DNA from: Telmatactis stephensoni
Taxonomy: Eukaryota > Cnidaria > Anthozoa > Actiniaria > Isophelliidae
Direction: 5' to 3'
DNA: 64,000 bases
NCBI GenBank assembly: GCA_029948255.1
Contig: JALIZF010001598.1
Coordinates: 90,001 to 154,000 of the forward strand
A model generated the notes under the pieces. The model did not search any database and was not told the origin of the DNA. It saw only the letters and a program-made list of their open reading frames with translations. Made by a program: the position numbers and the translations under genes. Positions 33,501 through 37,730 of this stretch are shown here, in pieces (position 1 is the first letter of the stretch; each line of letters opens with the position of its first letter).

Positions 33501-36121
33501 GTGTTTTCATACAAAATTTCGTTTTTTTGAAAATTCGTATCTCCTTGATTTTTCAACCGATATCCTTCAAACTTCACATTTTTACTGATTTTGATGTGCT
33601 CTTTCCAACCATGGTAAATGTTTTTAAGTTTGGGAACATTTGGAATTATATGTAAAAGCCGTTAGTATGAAATGATTGTAGCAATTCACAAAATACGTCA
33701 TTCACACGTATAAGATTGCAGAATACGTCTTGGTAACAGCCATATTCGCATTCAGAATGAGAAATCGGTTTAGAATAATTATGTTACCAACCTCTACCCC
33801 AAAATGCTTCCAGGTATCTGATTTTTCGAAAATTCGCCTTGTCTATACTATTTCTGTTCTTATGGTATCATCTATAATAAATTTACAGGGTCACTGAATG
33901 CATGTAAATGCTAATTAACATGATTTTTATGTGATCTTTTTTAGTCTACCAATTTCTATAGTATGTAAAATTCAGCTCTAAAAACCTGCTGAAAATCTAA
34001 ACAAAGAAAAAAACAACAAACAAACAGCTTTGCATACTTACTTCAAAGGGTTCTGGAAAATCGATAGAAGTAGGTTATTTTGCTGTTGCTGTTGTTCAAT
34101 AAAACTCATTGTAGTTTTTAGATCTCATATCTAGTTGTTGTTGATACATAATGGCCATCATGTCTTTGCGCTGAGCCTCTGCCAACATATACATTTGCTT
34201 TTCTGCTTCTCTCTCCTGCTCTTTGATCTCTAGTTCTTTTTTGCCGTGAACTTTCCACGGATTGTTGTGCTAGCTTCCTCGCCCTTTGCCACGTTAAGGC
34301 TACGAGTCGCGACAAGATTTATAATTTTCATAATAGTTGAAGCTTACAAAAACTGGATCATCAGCTTTATCAGCTCGTGCAGGAATATTGTTCAGTGGTT
34401 GAACATTCCAGCATCGAATGAAGGAATACACGCAAGGCAGGTTTTCTAAATTGTTCATATTTTTGATTTAGCTTCTCCACTCAAGTTTTGGTCGAGCTGG
34501 TGAGACGTTACGTTTTTGATCATGATTTTTTTGTTTCGTTTTCTCCCTAAGTATATCGGCAATGAAAGACAATCAATGAAAAAGAAAAAAAAAAACAAAT
34601 TTCTTGTTTCAGTATATTTCATTGAGCTCAGGACTGATAATTTTTAATGTTTTTCCTTGTTTTAATGCATTCTTACCATTTAAATATCTTCATGACATAT
34701 GCTATTGCCTTCTTATTCTTTTCGGGGATGAAGACGTCTAGTAAATTCTCGATAAAATCCTCAGAAATCACCGTAAAACGGGAGTCAGCATTTTGACCCG
34801 CCACATTTTTTTCGCTACTAGTAGGCTATCACAAATTAGACCTCTAGTAGAGTAGCTTGCCAATCAGAATGCGGTGTGTGTGATTGTTAGTAGGTTTATA
34901 CTAATATCTATTTCACGGATTAAGTGCCATCACTCTAGTTTGTCCATAACTAAATAGTTGACAACTAAAGACTGTTACTCGCTAGATAGTTAGACTTGTT
35001 TCACGGATATATGGCGTGCATTCTAAGATAAGTATGTATCTATCCATCTCAACAGCAATATATTAACTTTGCTTGTTGATAATGATAAGTAGGAAAATGT
35101 CAAAAAATCATAAAATCATTTTCCCTCTGATGATGATTGGACTGATTCAATGATTTGTTTGACTCTTATAATGATAATACCTTGTGGGGACCAGGGTCCG
35201 GTTGTACGAAGGGTGAATAGCGCTATCCAGCGGATAAATCCTTATCCAGCGGATAAAATCCATACAAAATCTATACAGTGGATAACTTTTATCCGGTGGA
35301 TAACTTTATCCAACCTTCGTACAACCGGGCCCAGCTTGTGTAGAATCAGACGTTTCGAGAACTAAATTAGTACTACTTCCAATCGTTCAGTCTACTGTAT
35401 GACTTTGGTAGATAAATGCATTCATCTTTGTTATATTGCGCTGTGAAGCGTGTTGTCGAACTTCATTGGCCTTTTTAATTCTGCGTCTTTCCCAATTTAA
35501 TTTGTTGGCTAGAATCTTGACATTCTGCTTCGGCTTTGCATGTATAATATACAAAAACAAAAACAAAAACAAAAACAAAAACAAAAACAAAAACAAAAAC
35601 AAAAACAAAAACAAAAACAAAAACAAAAACAAAAACAAAAACAAAAACAAAAACAAAAACAAAAACAAAAACAAAAACAAAAACAAAAACAAAAACAAAA
35701 ACAAAAACAAAAACAAAAACAAAAACAAAAACAAAAACAAAAACAAAAACAAAAACAAAAACAAAAACAAAAACAAATCATTTTGCACTTCCGATTACTT
35801 GTGATTCAATTTGATCCTTCAATTCGGGGTAACGGAAAAAACAGGGGTTTAATGGCAGGCTCTCATTTCCCTGCTCTCCTCCCTAGTCCAATTCCCCCCC
35901 TCCTCTTTTCCCCTCCTTTGCCCTCCCCTCCCCTCCCCTTGCTTTGAGAGCCAGCAACGCATGCTAACATAAGACAGGATGCAACGTAGCCTATTTCAAG
36001 AAGAAAGTCAGGAATTGTTTAGCCGGAAGCCACGTCATGTTCCAAGAAATGTTTTTATTTCATGATTTACTTTTCAGGAAAAGCTACTGAAGATACTGAC
36101 AACGCCGACGATGAAGAGTGA
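1257..36121 (+). CDS. 11-exon gene for a predicted secreted helical protein
   Basis: This is the only clear host gene. Coding exons are 1257-1416, 3529-3819, 4810-4964, 6299-6484, 7641-7845, 17991-18142, 18590-18727, 19041-19170, 28970-29109, 29551-29848 and 36078-36121. All introns are GT-AG, donor and acceptor phases agree at all ten junctions (1,1,0,0,1,0,0,1,0,1), and the lengths sum to 1899 nt, giving 632 residues and a stop. The protein has a signal peptide (about residues 1-24), a Lys-Arg pair at 38-39, helical charged segments, a hydrophobic Gly/Ala-rich centre (about 220-330), six cysteines in the predicted mature part and an acidic tail. I do not recognise the family. Alpha-helical membrane-inserting proteins or apolipoprotein-L-like proteins are loose architectural analogies only. 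Further very short exons cannot be excluded. Confidence 0.75.
1855..1905 (-). repeat. Short Penelope-type terminal fragment
   Basis: In intron 1, on the - strand, the stretch reads like the tail of many Penelope-like elements, with a TGATGATGGACAGTGGAGAC-like block followed by GCCCGAAATATC. A comparable block (cttcatcag next to atatttcg) lies at the end of the clearer Penelope remnant near 26860. The match is short, so this is a family-level guess. Confidence 0.35.
2277..2923. mobile_element. Inner foldback unit A
   Basis: It begins GTAATAGCATGGTTGCCTCG near 2279 and ends with the reverse complement (CGGCAACCATACTATTAC) near 2922. Inside are repeated short palindromes built on TGCATAAGCATGAGGTACGA-type sequence at about 2360-2460. 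No coding capacity is seen. Its terminus (TAATAGCATGG) matches that of the adjoining unit, so the two probably belong to one family. Confidence 0.6.
2926..3085. mobile_element. Palindromic inner foldback unit B
   Basis: This is a nearly perfect palindrome of about 160 bp with arms of about 75 bp. It starts GTAATAGCATGGCTAT, ends ATAGCCATGCTATTAC, and centres on a CCCTCGGCCTACGGCCTCGGG-like core near 3006. It abuts unit A with only a few bases between, as if one copy inserted next to the terminus of another. It would form a long hairpin in the intron RNA. Confidence 0.75.
3529..3819 (+). CDS. Exon 2 of the secreted-protein gene
   Basis: The acceptor is ATTTTAG|GA and the donor AAAAG|GTAAGA, phase 1 at both ends. 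It encodes about residues 54-150. It begins with a basic Lys/Arg-rich segment, then a Phe/Lys amphipathic stretch (K-K-F-F-F-G-A-I-K-G-V-K) and a Val/Ala/Thr-rich hydrophobic strand. One cysteine follows in E-G-C-A-G-L-G-Y, then a charged region with a W-Q-V-Y motif. The longest single piece of the mature N-terminal domain lies here. Confidence 0.75.
3970..4370. mobile_element. Palindromic foldback MITE
   Basis: The left arm from 3970 to about 4078 is the reverse complement of about 4247-4370; both carry ATCTTTTTGGTATTCAAAAG and the GTCATCGACTCAACTCATGG block, on opposite strands. The arms are separated by roughly 170 bp of unrelated sequence. No frame encodes a transposase. It lies in intron 2. 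Confidence 0.8.
4366..4515. repeat. Dispersed repeat, copy shared with 33380-33610
   Basis: About 145 bp are nearly identical to 33383-33525, including TGGAAAGAGCACATCAAAAT and TTTGTTTGTATCTCTTGCAT. The first part is also found inverted at about 33531-33610. The sequence is one arm of the foldback family described at 32482-33848, here present as a single arm next to another MITE. Confidence 0.75.
4810..4964 (+). CDS. Exon 3 of the secreted-protein gene
   Basis: The acceptor is TTTATAG|CA (phase 1) and the donor ATAGAG|GTAATT (phase 0). It encodes about residues 151-202, a charged and probably helical segment with many Glu, Asp, Lys and Gln, including D-E-K-D-R-V-F-R-S and N-Q-S (a possible N-glycosylation site). 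The heptad-like spacing of hydrophobic residues suggests a coiled coil or helical bundle. Confidence 0.75.
5039..5527. mobile_element. pogo/Tigger-like MITE, TA duplication
   Basis: The termini are CAGTAAAAACCCGCGTGTAA and the inverted TTACACGTGGGTTTTTACTG, with TA directly flanking both ends (5037-5038 and 5528-5529). The CAGTA start, TA target duplication and 489-bp length fit a non-autonomous Tc1/mariner-superfamily element of the pogo/Tigger group. Two internal AAGAACCTGTTT-like blocks echo the ends. No transposase is encoded. Confidence 0.8.
5528..6298. other. Rest of intron 3, nothing recognised
   Basis: AT-rich intron sequence between the Tigger-like MITE and exon 4. I see no coding segment, no clear inverted repeat and no tandem array here. 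Confidence 0.5.
6299..6484 (+). CDS. Exon 4 of the secreted-protein gene
   Basis: The acceptor is GCTTATAG|GA and the donor GCTAAG|GTATAA; both ends are phase 0, 62 codons (residues 203-264). A charged start (E-E-I-E-R-K-N-R-T) is followed by a hydrophobic run containing G-L-E-L-F-V-K-L-L-F-P and A-M-P-G-I. A basic amphipathic end follows. The exon has no stand-alone start codon and was found from frame and splice-site agreement. With exon 5 it forms the hydrophobic centre of the protein. Confidence 0.75.
6485..7640. other. Intron 4, no recognised element
   Basis: There is a short GT-rich run near 7108-7122 and otherwise single-copy-looking AT-rich sequence. No frame with family resemblance and no obvious inverted termini were found. 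Confidence 0.5.
7641..7845 (+). CDS. Exon 5 of the secreted-protein gene
   Basis: The acceptor is GTTTTTAG|AT (phase 0) and the donor GCAAG|GTAGGC (phase 1). It encodes about residues 265-332. The segment is rich in Ala, Gly, Leu and Ile with evenly spaced lysines (A-K-L-I-L-S-K-A-G-T-A-I-G, then K-I-F-G-K-A-K-A-V-L-G), the pattern of an amphipathic membrane-active or bundle-forming helix. The open frame continues past the donor into the pentanucleotide satellite, but that extension is an artefact of the repeat. Confidence 0.75.
7857..8535 (+). repeat. TTTTG / TTTCG pentanucleotide satellite
   Basis: About 680 bp of perfect pentamers start 11 bases after the exon 5 donor. A left block of TTTTG (7857-8037, with a single TTTCG at 7888-7892) is followed by 78 uninterrupted TTTCG units (8038-8427) and then a right block of TTTTG (8428-8530). 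The two unit types differ by one C/T transition at a CpG. Long open frames through it are by-products of the period. Confidence 0.97.
8536..9125. other. Intron sequence with degenerate TTGTCGGTGAC motifs
   Basis: From about 8590 to 8770 the motif TTGTCGGTGACG and variants (TTGCCGGTGACG, TTGTCGGAGACA, TTGTCGAAGACG) recur irregularly about every 20-40 bases, suggesting a decayed short tandem array. The rest shows nothing recognisable. Confidence 0.4.
9126..9460 (+). pseudogene. Decayed C-terminus of an R4/Dong-like LINE
   Basis: In shifting frames this segment matches the C-terminal endonuclease region of the better-preserved LINEs at 49440-53258 and 53338-55178. It has S-R-R-P-D-I-I-L-L-D, then C-F-I-V-D-I-A-C-P-G-D-S-R, later V-P-I-V-I-G-A-L-G and L-Q-K-A-S-L-L-G-T-A-R. 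Frameshifts and stops show that it is dead. The 3' end is followed by an AAT-rich patch at about 9547-9570, as with the other copies. Confidence 0.75.
9669..10079 (+). pseudogene. Pre-RT fragment of the old LINE
   Basis: A 136-codon open piece is homologous to the segment before the RT domain of the LINE at 61837-62826 (-). Both have a basic helical region, a D-F-W-(A/G)-x-I motif, then W-x-x-x-I-K and a Trp before the expected P-G-P-D-G. Here that block reads N-S-W-P-V-P-A-G, degraded. It is a fragment of the split element, not a gene. Confidence 0.7.
10590..12697 (-). mobile_element. 5'-truncated CR1/L2-like LINE inserted in the old LINE
   Basis: A - strand LINE of 2.1 kb interrupts the older element exactly between its R-K-G-F and Q-G-D-S codons. 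Its 3' end carries a (GAT)n tail (10590-10607 on the + strand as CAT repeats). The 5' end stops inside the RT domain near 12697, so it is 5'-truncated as usual for target-primed insertions. AT-rich 3' UTR with many TA steps runs from 10608 to 11157. Confidence 0.85.
11158..12694 (-). CDS. LINE reverse transcriptase (CR1/L2-like), partial
   Basis: An unbroken frame of about 512 codons runs from the truncation point to the stop. RT motifs appear in order: G-F-D-G-I-D at the start, F-N-N-Y-R-P-I-S-I-L-P, Y-G-F-R-P-N-Y-S-T, L-D-L-S-K-A-F-D-T-V-N-H, G-I-P-Q-G-S-I-L-G-P-L-L-F, and the catalytic F-A-D-D-T. The thumb region F-L-G-V-I-I-D-E and a C-terminal H-G-P-Q-L-W-N-S-L-P tail follow. The apurinic endonuclease expected upstream is missing through truncation. 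The open frame suggests a fairly young copy. The assignment to CR1/L2/Rex-type LINEs is by motif style; the exact clade is uncertain. Confidence 0.9.
13985..14790 (-). pseudogene. Decayed CR1/L2-like reverse transcriptase
   Basis: Read on the - strand with frameshifts, the segment gives A-F-D-M-I-N-H-S-I-L-L near 14750 and I-L-R/T-T-S-F-like remains of the G-S-I-L-G-P-L motif near 14600. N-D-L-P-K-S-I-H-S-C follows, then Y-T-E-E-T-T-L-F-F-A (a mutated Y-A-D-D-T) near 14510, and F-K-Y-L-G-L-T-F-D near 14290. The catalytic aspartates are replaced and stops are frequent, so it is an old dead copy. Confidence 0.7.
14791..15559. other. Intron 5 sequence, nothing firmly recognised
   Basis: The tail of this stretch (15440-15559) contains TGATTGGCTGC and a short hairpin CTCGTG...CACGAG near 15527-15552. 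It may be the outer end of the tyrosine-recombinase element that follows. No coding segment is visible. Confidence 0.4.
15560..17422 (-). mobile_element. Crypton-type tyrosine-recombinase element
   Basis: A perfect 19-bp inverted pair bounds the element: ATTATATAGATATCGATGA at 15560-15578 and its reverse complement at 17404-17422. The single gene on the - strand encodes a tyrosine recombinase. Extra palindromes (CTTCACATGTGAAG at about 17327, TCACATGTGA at 17355) sit just inside the right end. The true outer boundaries may lie further out, since no target duplication flanks the 19-bp pair. Confidence 0.65.
15797..17220 (-). pseudogene. Tyrosine recombinase (DUF3504/KIAA1958-like), damaged N-terminus
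   Basis: The open frame 17152-15797 has 451 codons. It resembles the Crypton-derived domain shared with vertebrate ZMYM and KIAA1958 proteins. The catalytic set is intact: R173 in F-G-L-R-G-G, H306 and R309 in N-H-S-G-R-K, H332 in S-G-H-K-N and the nucleophile Y341 in N-N-Y-S. The first ~28 residues of this frame are out of register. A more family-like N-terminus (R-F-F-N-V-T-D, then L-I-E-G-E-Q-N-K-N-T) is encoded in another frame at about 17078-17190. It starts from an ATG at 17220, has a TGA shortly after the start, and has a one-base shift near 17070. The protein cuts and rejoins DNA through a 3'-phosphotyrosine intermediate in related enzymes. Confidence 0.75.
17423..17990. other. End of intron 5, no element recognised
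   Basis: Plain AT-rich intron up to the acceptor TTCTTGCAG at 17990. No coding or repeat structure stands out. Confidence 0.5.
17991..18142 (+). CDS. Exon 6 of the secreted-protein gene
   Basis: The acceptor is TCTTGCAG|CT (phase 1) and the donor CAGGGG|GTAAGG (phase 0). It encodes about residues 333-383. After a short hydrophobic start containing Trp (A-V-S-I-W-R) the segment is a regular charged helix (F-K-E-C-E-Q-L-Q-K-N, then A-E-E-I-L-K-N-V-T-E-A-A) with one cysteine and an N-V-T glycosylation sequon. Coiled-coil character is clear by eye. Confidence 0.75.
18514..18553 (+). repeat. (TTG)n microsatellite
   Basis: About 13 TTG units lie in intron 6, next to a TGGTTGGCTGGC-rich patch (18400-18500) that is itself a low-complexity tract. 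Confidence 0.9.
18590..18727 (+). CDS. Exon 7 of the secreted-protein gene
   Basis: The acceptor is AACCACAG|GC and the donor ATTCAG|GTTAGC, phase 0 at both ends, 46 codons (residues 384-429). The segment is acidic and helical (S-A-A-E-D-I-K-A-M-M-S-D-E) and continues the coiled-coil-like region of exons 6 and 8. Confidence 0.75.
19041..19170 (+). CDS. Exon 8 of the secreted-protein gene
   Basis: The acceptor is TATTGTAG|GC (phase 0) and the donor GCTAGAG|GTTAGA (phase 1). It encodes about residues 430-472. A charged helix is followed by A-A-L-D-I-I-P-A-T-L-S-C-H-A-A-R-G, which supplies one cysteine. The next exon is almost 10 kb away, beyond the CACTG-ended element. Confidence 0.75.
19171..19673. 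other. Start of intron 8
   Basis: No gene is seen. At 19481-19507 the block AATAGAGGTCAGCGGGTTTC occurs; its reverse complement is at about 28441-28466 near the far end of the same intron. The two may be inverted copies of one dispersed repeat. Confidence 0.45.
19674..19743 (-). repeat. tRNA-like (SINE-type) sequence
   Basis: On the - strand the stretch has a polymerase III A-box-like TGGCTCAATTGGTACTCAGC and, about 35 bases on, a B-box-like GGTTGAAATCCC. It does not fold as a proper tRNA at the acceptor stem. A tRNA-derived SINE head or tRNA relic is the best reading. Confidence 0.5.
20041..20700 (+). repeat. Tandem ~369-bp duplication near the left end
   Basis: Two copies beginning CTGAATTCTTACGCATACTT start at 20041 and 20410. 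Each runs about 295 bp at roughly 90% identity, followed by a less similar spacer. Both are rich in subterminal motifs such as AGTATTCGGACTCGA. This is typical subterminal-repeat structure of large cut-and-paste elements. Confidence 0.8.
20701..24139. other. Interior of the CACTG-ended element, no gene recognised
   Basis: A long AT-rich stretch. A CTT-rich pyrimidine tract followed by TTAG at 22715-22752 looks like a splice acceptor but leads to no convincing exon. A - strand piece near 23965-24075 reads as plausible protein (M-K-Y-L-K-E-T-D-I-D-H-W-F-P-A-W) yet I cannot assign it. Confidence 0.4.
24149..25731. mobile_element. Mutator-like long-TIR element, 9-bp duplication
   Basis: The ends GGCATATTGTAAAACATGG and CCATGTTTTACAATATGCC are perfectly inverted and flanked by the direct repeat TTTATTAAG (24140-24148 and 25732-25740). 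A 9-bp duplication and inverted repeats of about 250 bp are the hallmarks of Mutator-like elements. The arms are themselves tandem arrays of a ~25-30-bp unit (CTGTAAAACATGGACTGGAC) on opposite strands. No transposase is seen. It is nested in the CACTG-ended element. Confidence 0.85.
26040..26190 (+). repeat. ~78-bp tandem repeat
   Basis: Two adjacent copies of GTCTAGTATTCAGGAATATT followed by CGTAACATACGACTGA are separated by about 78 bp, with a weaker third echo. They form part of the right subterminal region of the CACTG-ended element. Confidence 0.7.
26301..26526. repeat. Near-perfect 226-bp palindrome
   Basis: Arms of about 108 bp (for example AACGAATCCGGACAGAATTT on the left and its complement on the right) surround a 9-base loop ACGCCGCGA near 26408. 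It contains the only GC-richer patch in the neighbourhood. It lies just inside the right terminus of the CACTG-ended element. Confidence 0.9.
26822..28110 (-). pseudogene. Penelope-like element remnant (RT end and GIY-YIG)
   Basis: On the - strand, with frameshifts and stops, the order is that of Penelope-like elements. An RT-side motif Y-R-K-L-T-H-T-D-K-Y-L lies near 27870-27905. Linker motifs follow, including F-P-I-S-E-E-H-Q-K and H-K-P-T-N-S-L-R. Then comes the GIY-YIG endonuclease with a C-x2-C pair (I-K-C-Q-D-C-N-A-H-Y-I-G-K-S-E-R) near 27150. An open C-terminal part (27103-26822) follows with H-L-T-E-T-G-H-S-V-D and V-K-E-A-I-V-F-R-Q. The RT catalytic core is not recognisable. Confidence 0.8.
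28111..28700. other. Intron 8, repeat debris
   Basis: The block at 28318-28375 (GCGCTTTGGGCAGTCTGTGT followed by AAAAGCGCTTCATAAA) looks like the common 3' tail hairpin of invertebrate LINE/SINE families. The block at 28440-28466 is the inverted partner of 19481-19507. No gene is seen. Confidence 0.45.
28706..28785 (+). repeat. tRNA-like sequence with A and B boxes
   Basis: The stretch contains TAGCTCAGTTGGTAGAG (A box, D-arm) and GGGTTCGAGTCCC (B box, T-arm) at tRNA-like spacing. The acceptor arms pair only partly and the T-stem is imperfect. A tRNA-derived SINE or tRNA pseudogene is more likely than a working tRNA. Confidence 0.6.
28970..29109 (+). CDS. Exon 9 of the secreted-protein gene
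   Basis: The acceptor is GATTTTAG|GA (phase 1) and the donor GTATCG|GTAGGT (phase 0). It encodes about residues 473-519. It is a helical segment with two cysteines (I-Q-E-Q-C-Q-K-G and S-E-K-C-K-N-K) that could form a disulfide pair. Confidence 0.75.
29551..29848 (+). CDS. Exon 10 of the secreted-protein gene
   Basis: The acceptor is CCTGACAG|CT (phase 0) and the donor GCAAAG|GTTAGT (phase 1). It encodes about residues 520-618, the largest exon. It contains Trp-rich W-N-N-W-L-A, one cysteine in E-P-I-C-L-M-N and an acidic D-P-Q-Q-I-V-E-Q-A-G-L-G-P-D-D-L stretch. A hydrophilic Ser/Lys/Asp tail ends the exon. Confidence 0.75.
29849..30333. other. Start of intron 10, nothing recognised
   Basis: AT-rich, with repeated short ATGTAAA-type words near 30220-30300 (for example AAAATCGTGTAAAAA and AACCATGTAAAATTCC) but no clear period and no coding sequence. 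Confidence 0.45.
30334..30492. mobile_element. Small palindromic MITE
   Basis: The arm starting TGGTTATTTGATGGTTTTCT is inverted as ATCAAATAACCA at the other end. The centre is ACGAGCCTTCAGGCT near 30412. Arms are about 70 bp with several mismatches. It abuts the left terminus of the second tyrosine-recombinase element. Confidence 0.7.
30600..32153 (-). pseudogene. Crypton-like recombinase N-terminus, interrupted
   Basis: From 32153 to 31923 (-) the frame reads P-R-T-Q-K-K-T-E-V-D-T-K-K-F-L, then a helical region ending D-G-S-E-Y-E-P-N-T-L-T. This is the N-terminal SAM-like part of DUF3504-type recombinases, comparable with D-Y-E-P-S-S-L-R in the copy at 15797-17220. After the foldback the frame resumes at about 30732 as S-Y-R-N-S-T-D-R-Y-L and soon runs into stops. 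No catalytic residues remain. Confidence 0.7.
30733..31922. mobile_element. 1.2-kb foldback with ~515-bp arms
   Basis: The left arm 30733-31248 and right arm 31404-31922 are nearly identical reverse complements. They start ACACGGCGGGCGCATAAGAC and end in the complement. A spacer of about 155 bp separates them. Several TGACGTCA-type palindromes lie in the arms. No frame encodes a transposase. It inserted within the recombinase remnant; the flanks TAAGACTTT and TAGAGTATT may be a decayed 9-bp duplication (5 of 9 match). Confidence 0.9.
32482..33848. mobile_element. Foldback element, interrupted by a MITE
   Basis: The outer ends CTAGACAAAGCGC and GCGCCTTGTCTA-like are inverted. The inner arm blocks (GCTGAATGCGAATTAATATG, GACGTATTCTGCAATCTTAT, CATTTACCATGGCTGGAAAG) recur on the opposite strand at 33740, 33710 and 33605. 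The centre is near 33525. The left arm carries a 638-bp MITE (32607-33244). One arm of the same family is at 4366-4515 and a terminal piece is at 38290-38355. Confidence 0.8.
32607..33244. mobile_element. MITE with 6-bp duplication CTGTTA
   Basis: The ends CCCAATCTCGTACCCAGAGC and GCTCTGGGTACGAGATTGGG are perfectly inverted over about 65 bp with few mismatches, and CTGTTA flanks both sides (32601-32606, 33245-33250). A 6-bp duplication is unusual among common families and points to IS3EU- or Dada-like transposases; this is only suggested by duplication length. No coding capacity is seen. Confidence 0.8.
34095..34260 (-). pseudogene. Fragment of a charged coiled-coil protein, unassigned
   Basis: The - strand frame ends with a stop at about 34095 and reads K-E-L-E-I-K-E-Q-E-R-E-A-E-K-Q, then M-M-A-I-M-Y-Q-Q-Q. 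A Glu/Lys helix followed by a Met/Gln tail is common at the C-terminus of Myb/SANT-like proteins of Harbinger transposons. No start codon or domain is present, so the identity is a guess. Confidence 0.3.
34261..35185. other. Intron 10, no recognised element
   Basis: No coding sequence, inverted termini or tandem arrays stand out. One A-rich tract (AAAAAGAAAAAAAAAAAC) lies near 34578-34596. Confidence 0.45.
35186..35331. mobile_element. Short palindromic MITE
   Basis: The ends GGGTCCGGTTGTACGAAGGG and CCTTCGTACAACCGGGCCC are inverted. The inside is built from repeated TTATCCAGCGGATAA-like motifs in both orientations. About 146 bp, non-coding. Confidence 0.8.
35551..35777 (+). repeat. (ACAAAA)n hexanucleotide microsatellite
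   Basis: About 37 perfect copies of AAAAAC lie in intron 10, some 300 bp before the last exon. It generates long Lys/Asn- or Phe/Leu-repeat open frames on both strands that are not genes. Confidence 0.97.
36078..36121 (+). CDS. Exon 11: acidic C-terminus and stop
   Basis: The acceptor is ACTTTTCAG|GA (phase 1). Fourteen codons end in D-D-E-E and a TGA at 36119-36121. Two AATAAA polyadenylation signals follow at about 36197 and 36221, giving a short 3' UTR. This exon is short and its link to exon 10 rests on phase, the good acceptor and the nearby poly(A) signals. Confidence 0.65.
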
Positions 36122-36640
36122 AAAATATTTACAATCATGATGGAAACCTGGACAGGCAACAGACAAAAGGACAGGGAGAAGTAAAATGTGTAGTTTAATA
36201 AAATGTAATTTTAATCATTTAATAAAACGCATCAGAAAACAAAAGGTTTTGAGAATTGTTTTAACACCAAATATAAAAGAGATCCCCTATCACAGAAAAA
36301 CACTTTATGGCAAAAAATATGACAAAATAACGTGCACAGGTGTAATTTCACATCTTATCCCACAAATTTTTTGTTTGTTTGTTTGTTTATTTTGTTTTGT
36401 TATATTTTGACTAAGAACAATAAGATAAGGGATAGTCGACGTTTCGATACCGATGCGGAATAAGTAATGTTATAAATGTTTTATGTACGAATATCAATAA
36501 TTCCTGTACGTGTCCCAAGTTAAGGGATATAGTTTCTAAAAGAGCCTAGCCCTGACCGAGTCCCATTGAAAGTTTAAAGCACAGGATTTAGTTCTTCGTG
36601 CCAAAAAAAAAAAAAAAAAAAACAGTTAAATATACTGCGG
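36122..36640 (+). other. 3' UTR and downstream flank
   Basis: It contains the AATAAA signals noted above, a TTTG-rich tract near 36370-36400 and a run of 20 A residues at about 36603-36622. No gene is seen. Confidence 0.5.
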
Positions 36641-36905
36641 CAACCAAAAAAGTCCTGGCCATGGGTGAAAGGGCCTCTCAAAAACGTGCTGCCTCACGTG
36701 TTTAGCAATTGAAGAACTGTTATATCCATGTTCCGTATAATGTGCTGTTGCAGGTGTGGACCTGTATAGCCAACATAGTCCACATCACTGTTCATTAGCA
36801 TTCTTTGGCTTGATTTATTTGACTTAGAGGAGATCTCCAATTTTCTTGGTTGTAAATATTGGCAGTAAGTGGACTCCAATCCTTTTGCTGAGGTCTTCAA
36901 GTTGT
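36641..36905 (-). pseudogene. Second Penelope-like GIY-YIG fragment
   Basis: The - strand frame from 36900 reads V-D-Y-V-G-Y-T-G-P-H-L-Q-Q-H-I near 36750. This matches the Y-V-G-x-T-x-x-x-L-x-x-R-x core of the GIY-YIG domain of Penelope-like elements, with the catalytic arginine position changed. After a stop it continues L-R-G-P-F-T-H-G-Q-D-F-F-G. It is short and decayed. Confidence 0.5.
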
Positions 36906-37186
36906 CTTTTCATGTGATCGACGGAATGCTAGTGTTTGAAGATGAGACTGAATCTAATTGCAGAAGGAGTGTAACTGCCTTGTTCAGATTATTATTATTT
37001 GGTCCTGTCAGTGGCTTTGTTGGCAATCAAAGCGTTGATGAAAGACTTGAATAATTCTGTTGGATACTGAATGAGATGTGAGAATGTGTTGACTTTAGTA
37101 AAGTTGCGTAAAGATCCACGAGAATTAGCTTTACGCCTGTCATGTTAAGACCAGTAAAGGTGCTTAAAGCCTGGCTGTCGTAAAGC

Positions 37187-37465
37187 TGTGTAAAGGCATA
37201 ACGTAATTGTAAGTATTAATTTCGCGTCGTAAAGGTGTTTAAAGACGTGTAAAGATTAGTATTACAGATAATTTTGTGATGGCGTAAAGCTGAATTCAAT
37301 TTAATATTTACTATGATGTCGTAAAGGTATATAAAATTTAGGATTCTGTAATCCTAAATTTTATACTTTGTGTTGGCGTAAAGCTAGCTTAAATCTAATC
37401 TTTACAATAATGTCGTAAAGGTGTTTAAAGATTAGGATTATACAAATACTTTATGATGGCTGTTG
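37187..37465 (+). repeat. ~93-bp tandem repeat of GTCGTAAAGGTG units
   Basis: The block GTCGTAAAGGTGTTTAAAGA and its variants start at about 37188, 37226, 37318 and 37412. The later three are spaced 92-94 bp and share an inner GATGGCGTAAAGCTGAATT-like second half. A short palindrome (AAATTTAGGATTCTGTAATC and its complement) sits in the third unit. Confidence 0.7.
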
Positions 37466-37628
37466 ACAAATTCTAAATGGCTGTTGATAAAATACTTAAT
37501 TAATTAATTATAATTAATGCATGCCCATACCTATTGTTGATGACATCAGCGGTCACGTGATTACCAGACATATACTCATAGGCACATTCCAATGAAGAAT
37601 GGATACGAGTTGCACTCCACTATGTAAT

Positions 37629-37730
37629 ATTTCAAGTCCGACAATGAGGACTGGACGGGATTTCAAGTCCGCGCAATTAGTTATAAGGACTTGAAATCCC
37701 GTCCAGTCCGAATTGGAGGACTTGGAATTA
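37629..37730. repeat. Palindrome, probable MITE
   Basis: TTTCAAGTCCGACAATGAGG is inverted as CCGAATTGGAGGACTTGGAA, and the inner GGACTGGACGGGATTTCAAG is inverted as CTTGAAATCCCGTCCAGTCC, around a centre at about 37675. Non-coding. Confidence 0.8.

Noticed and set aside
35387..35804. Leu/Phe, Cys/Phe, Lys/Asn and Lys/Gln repeat frames
   Set aside because: They follow from the (ACAAAA)n microsatellite, present on both strands at once.
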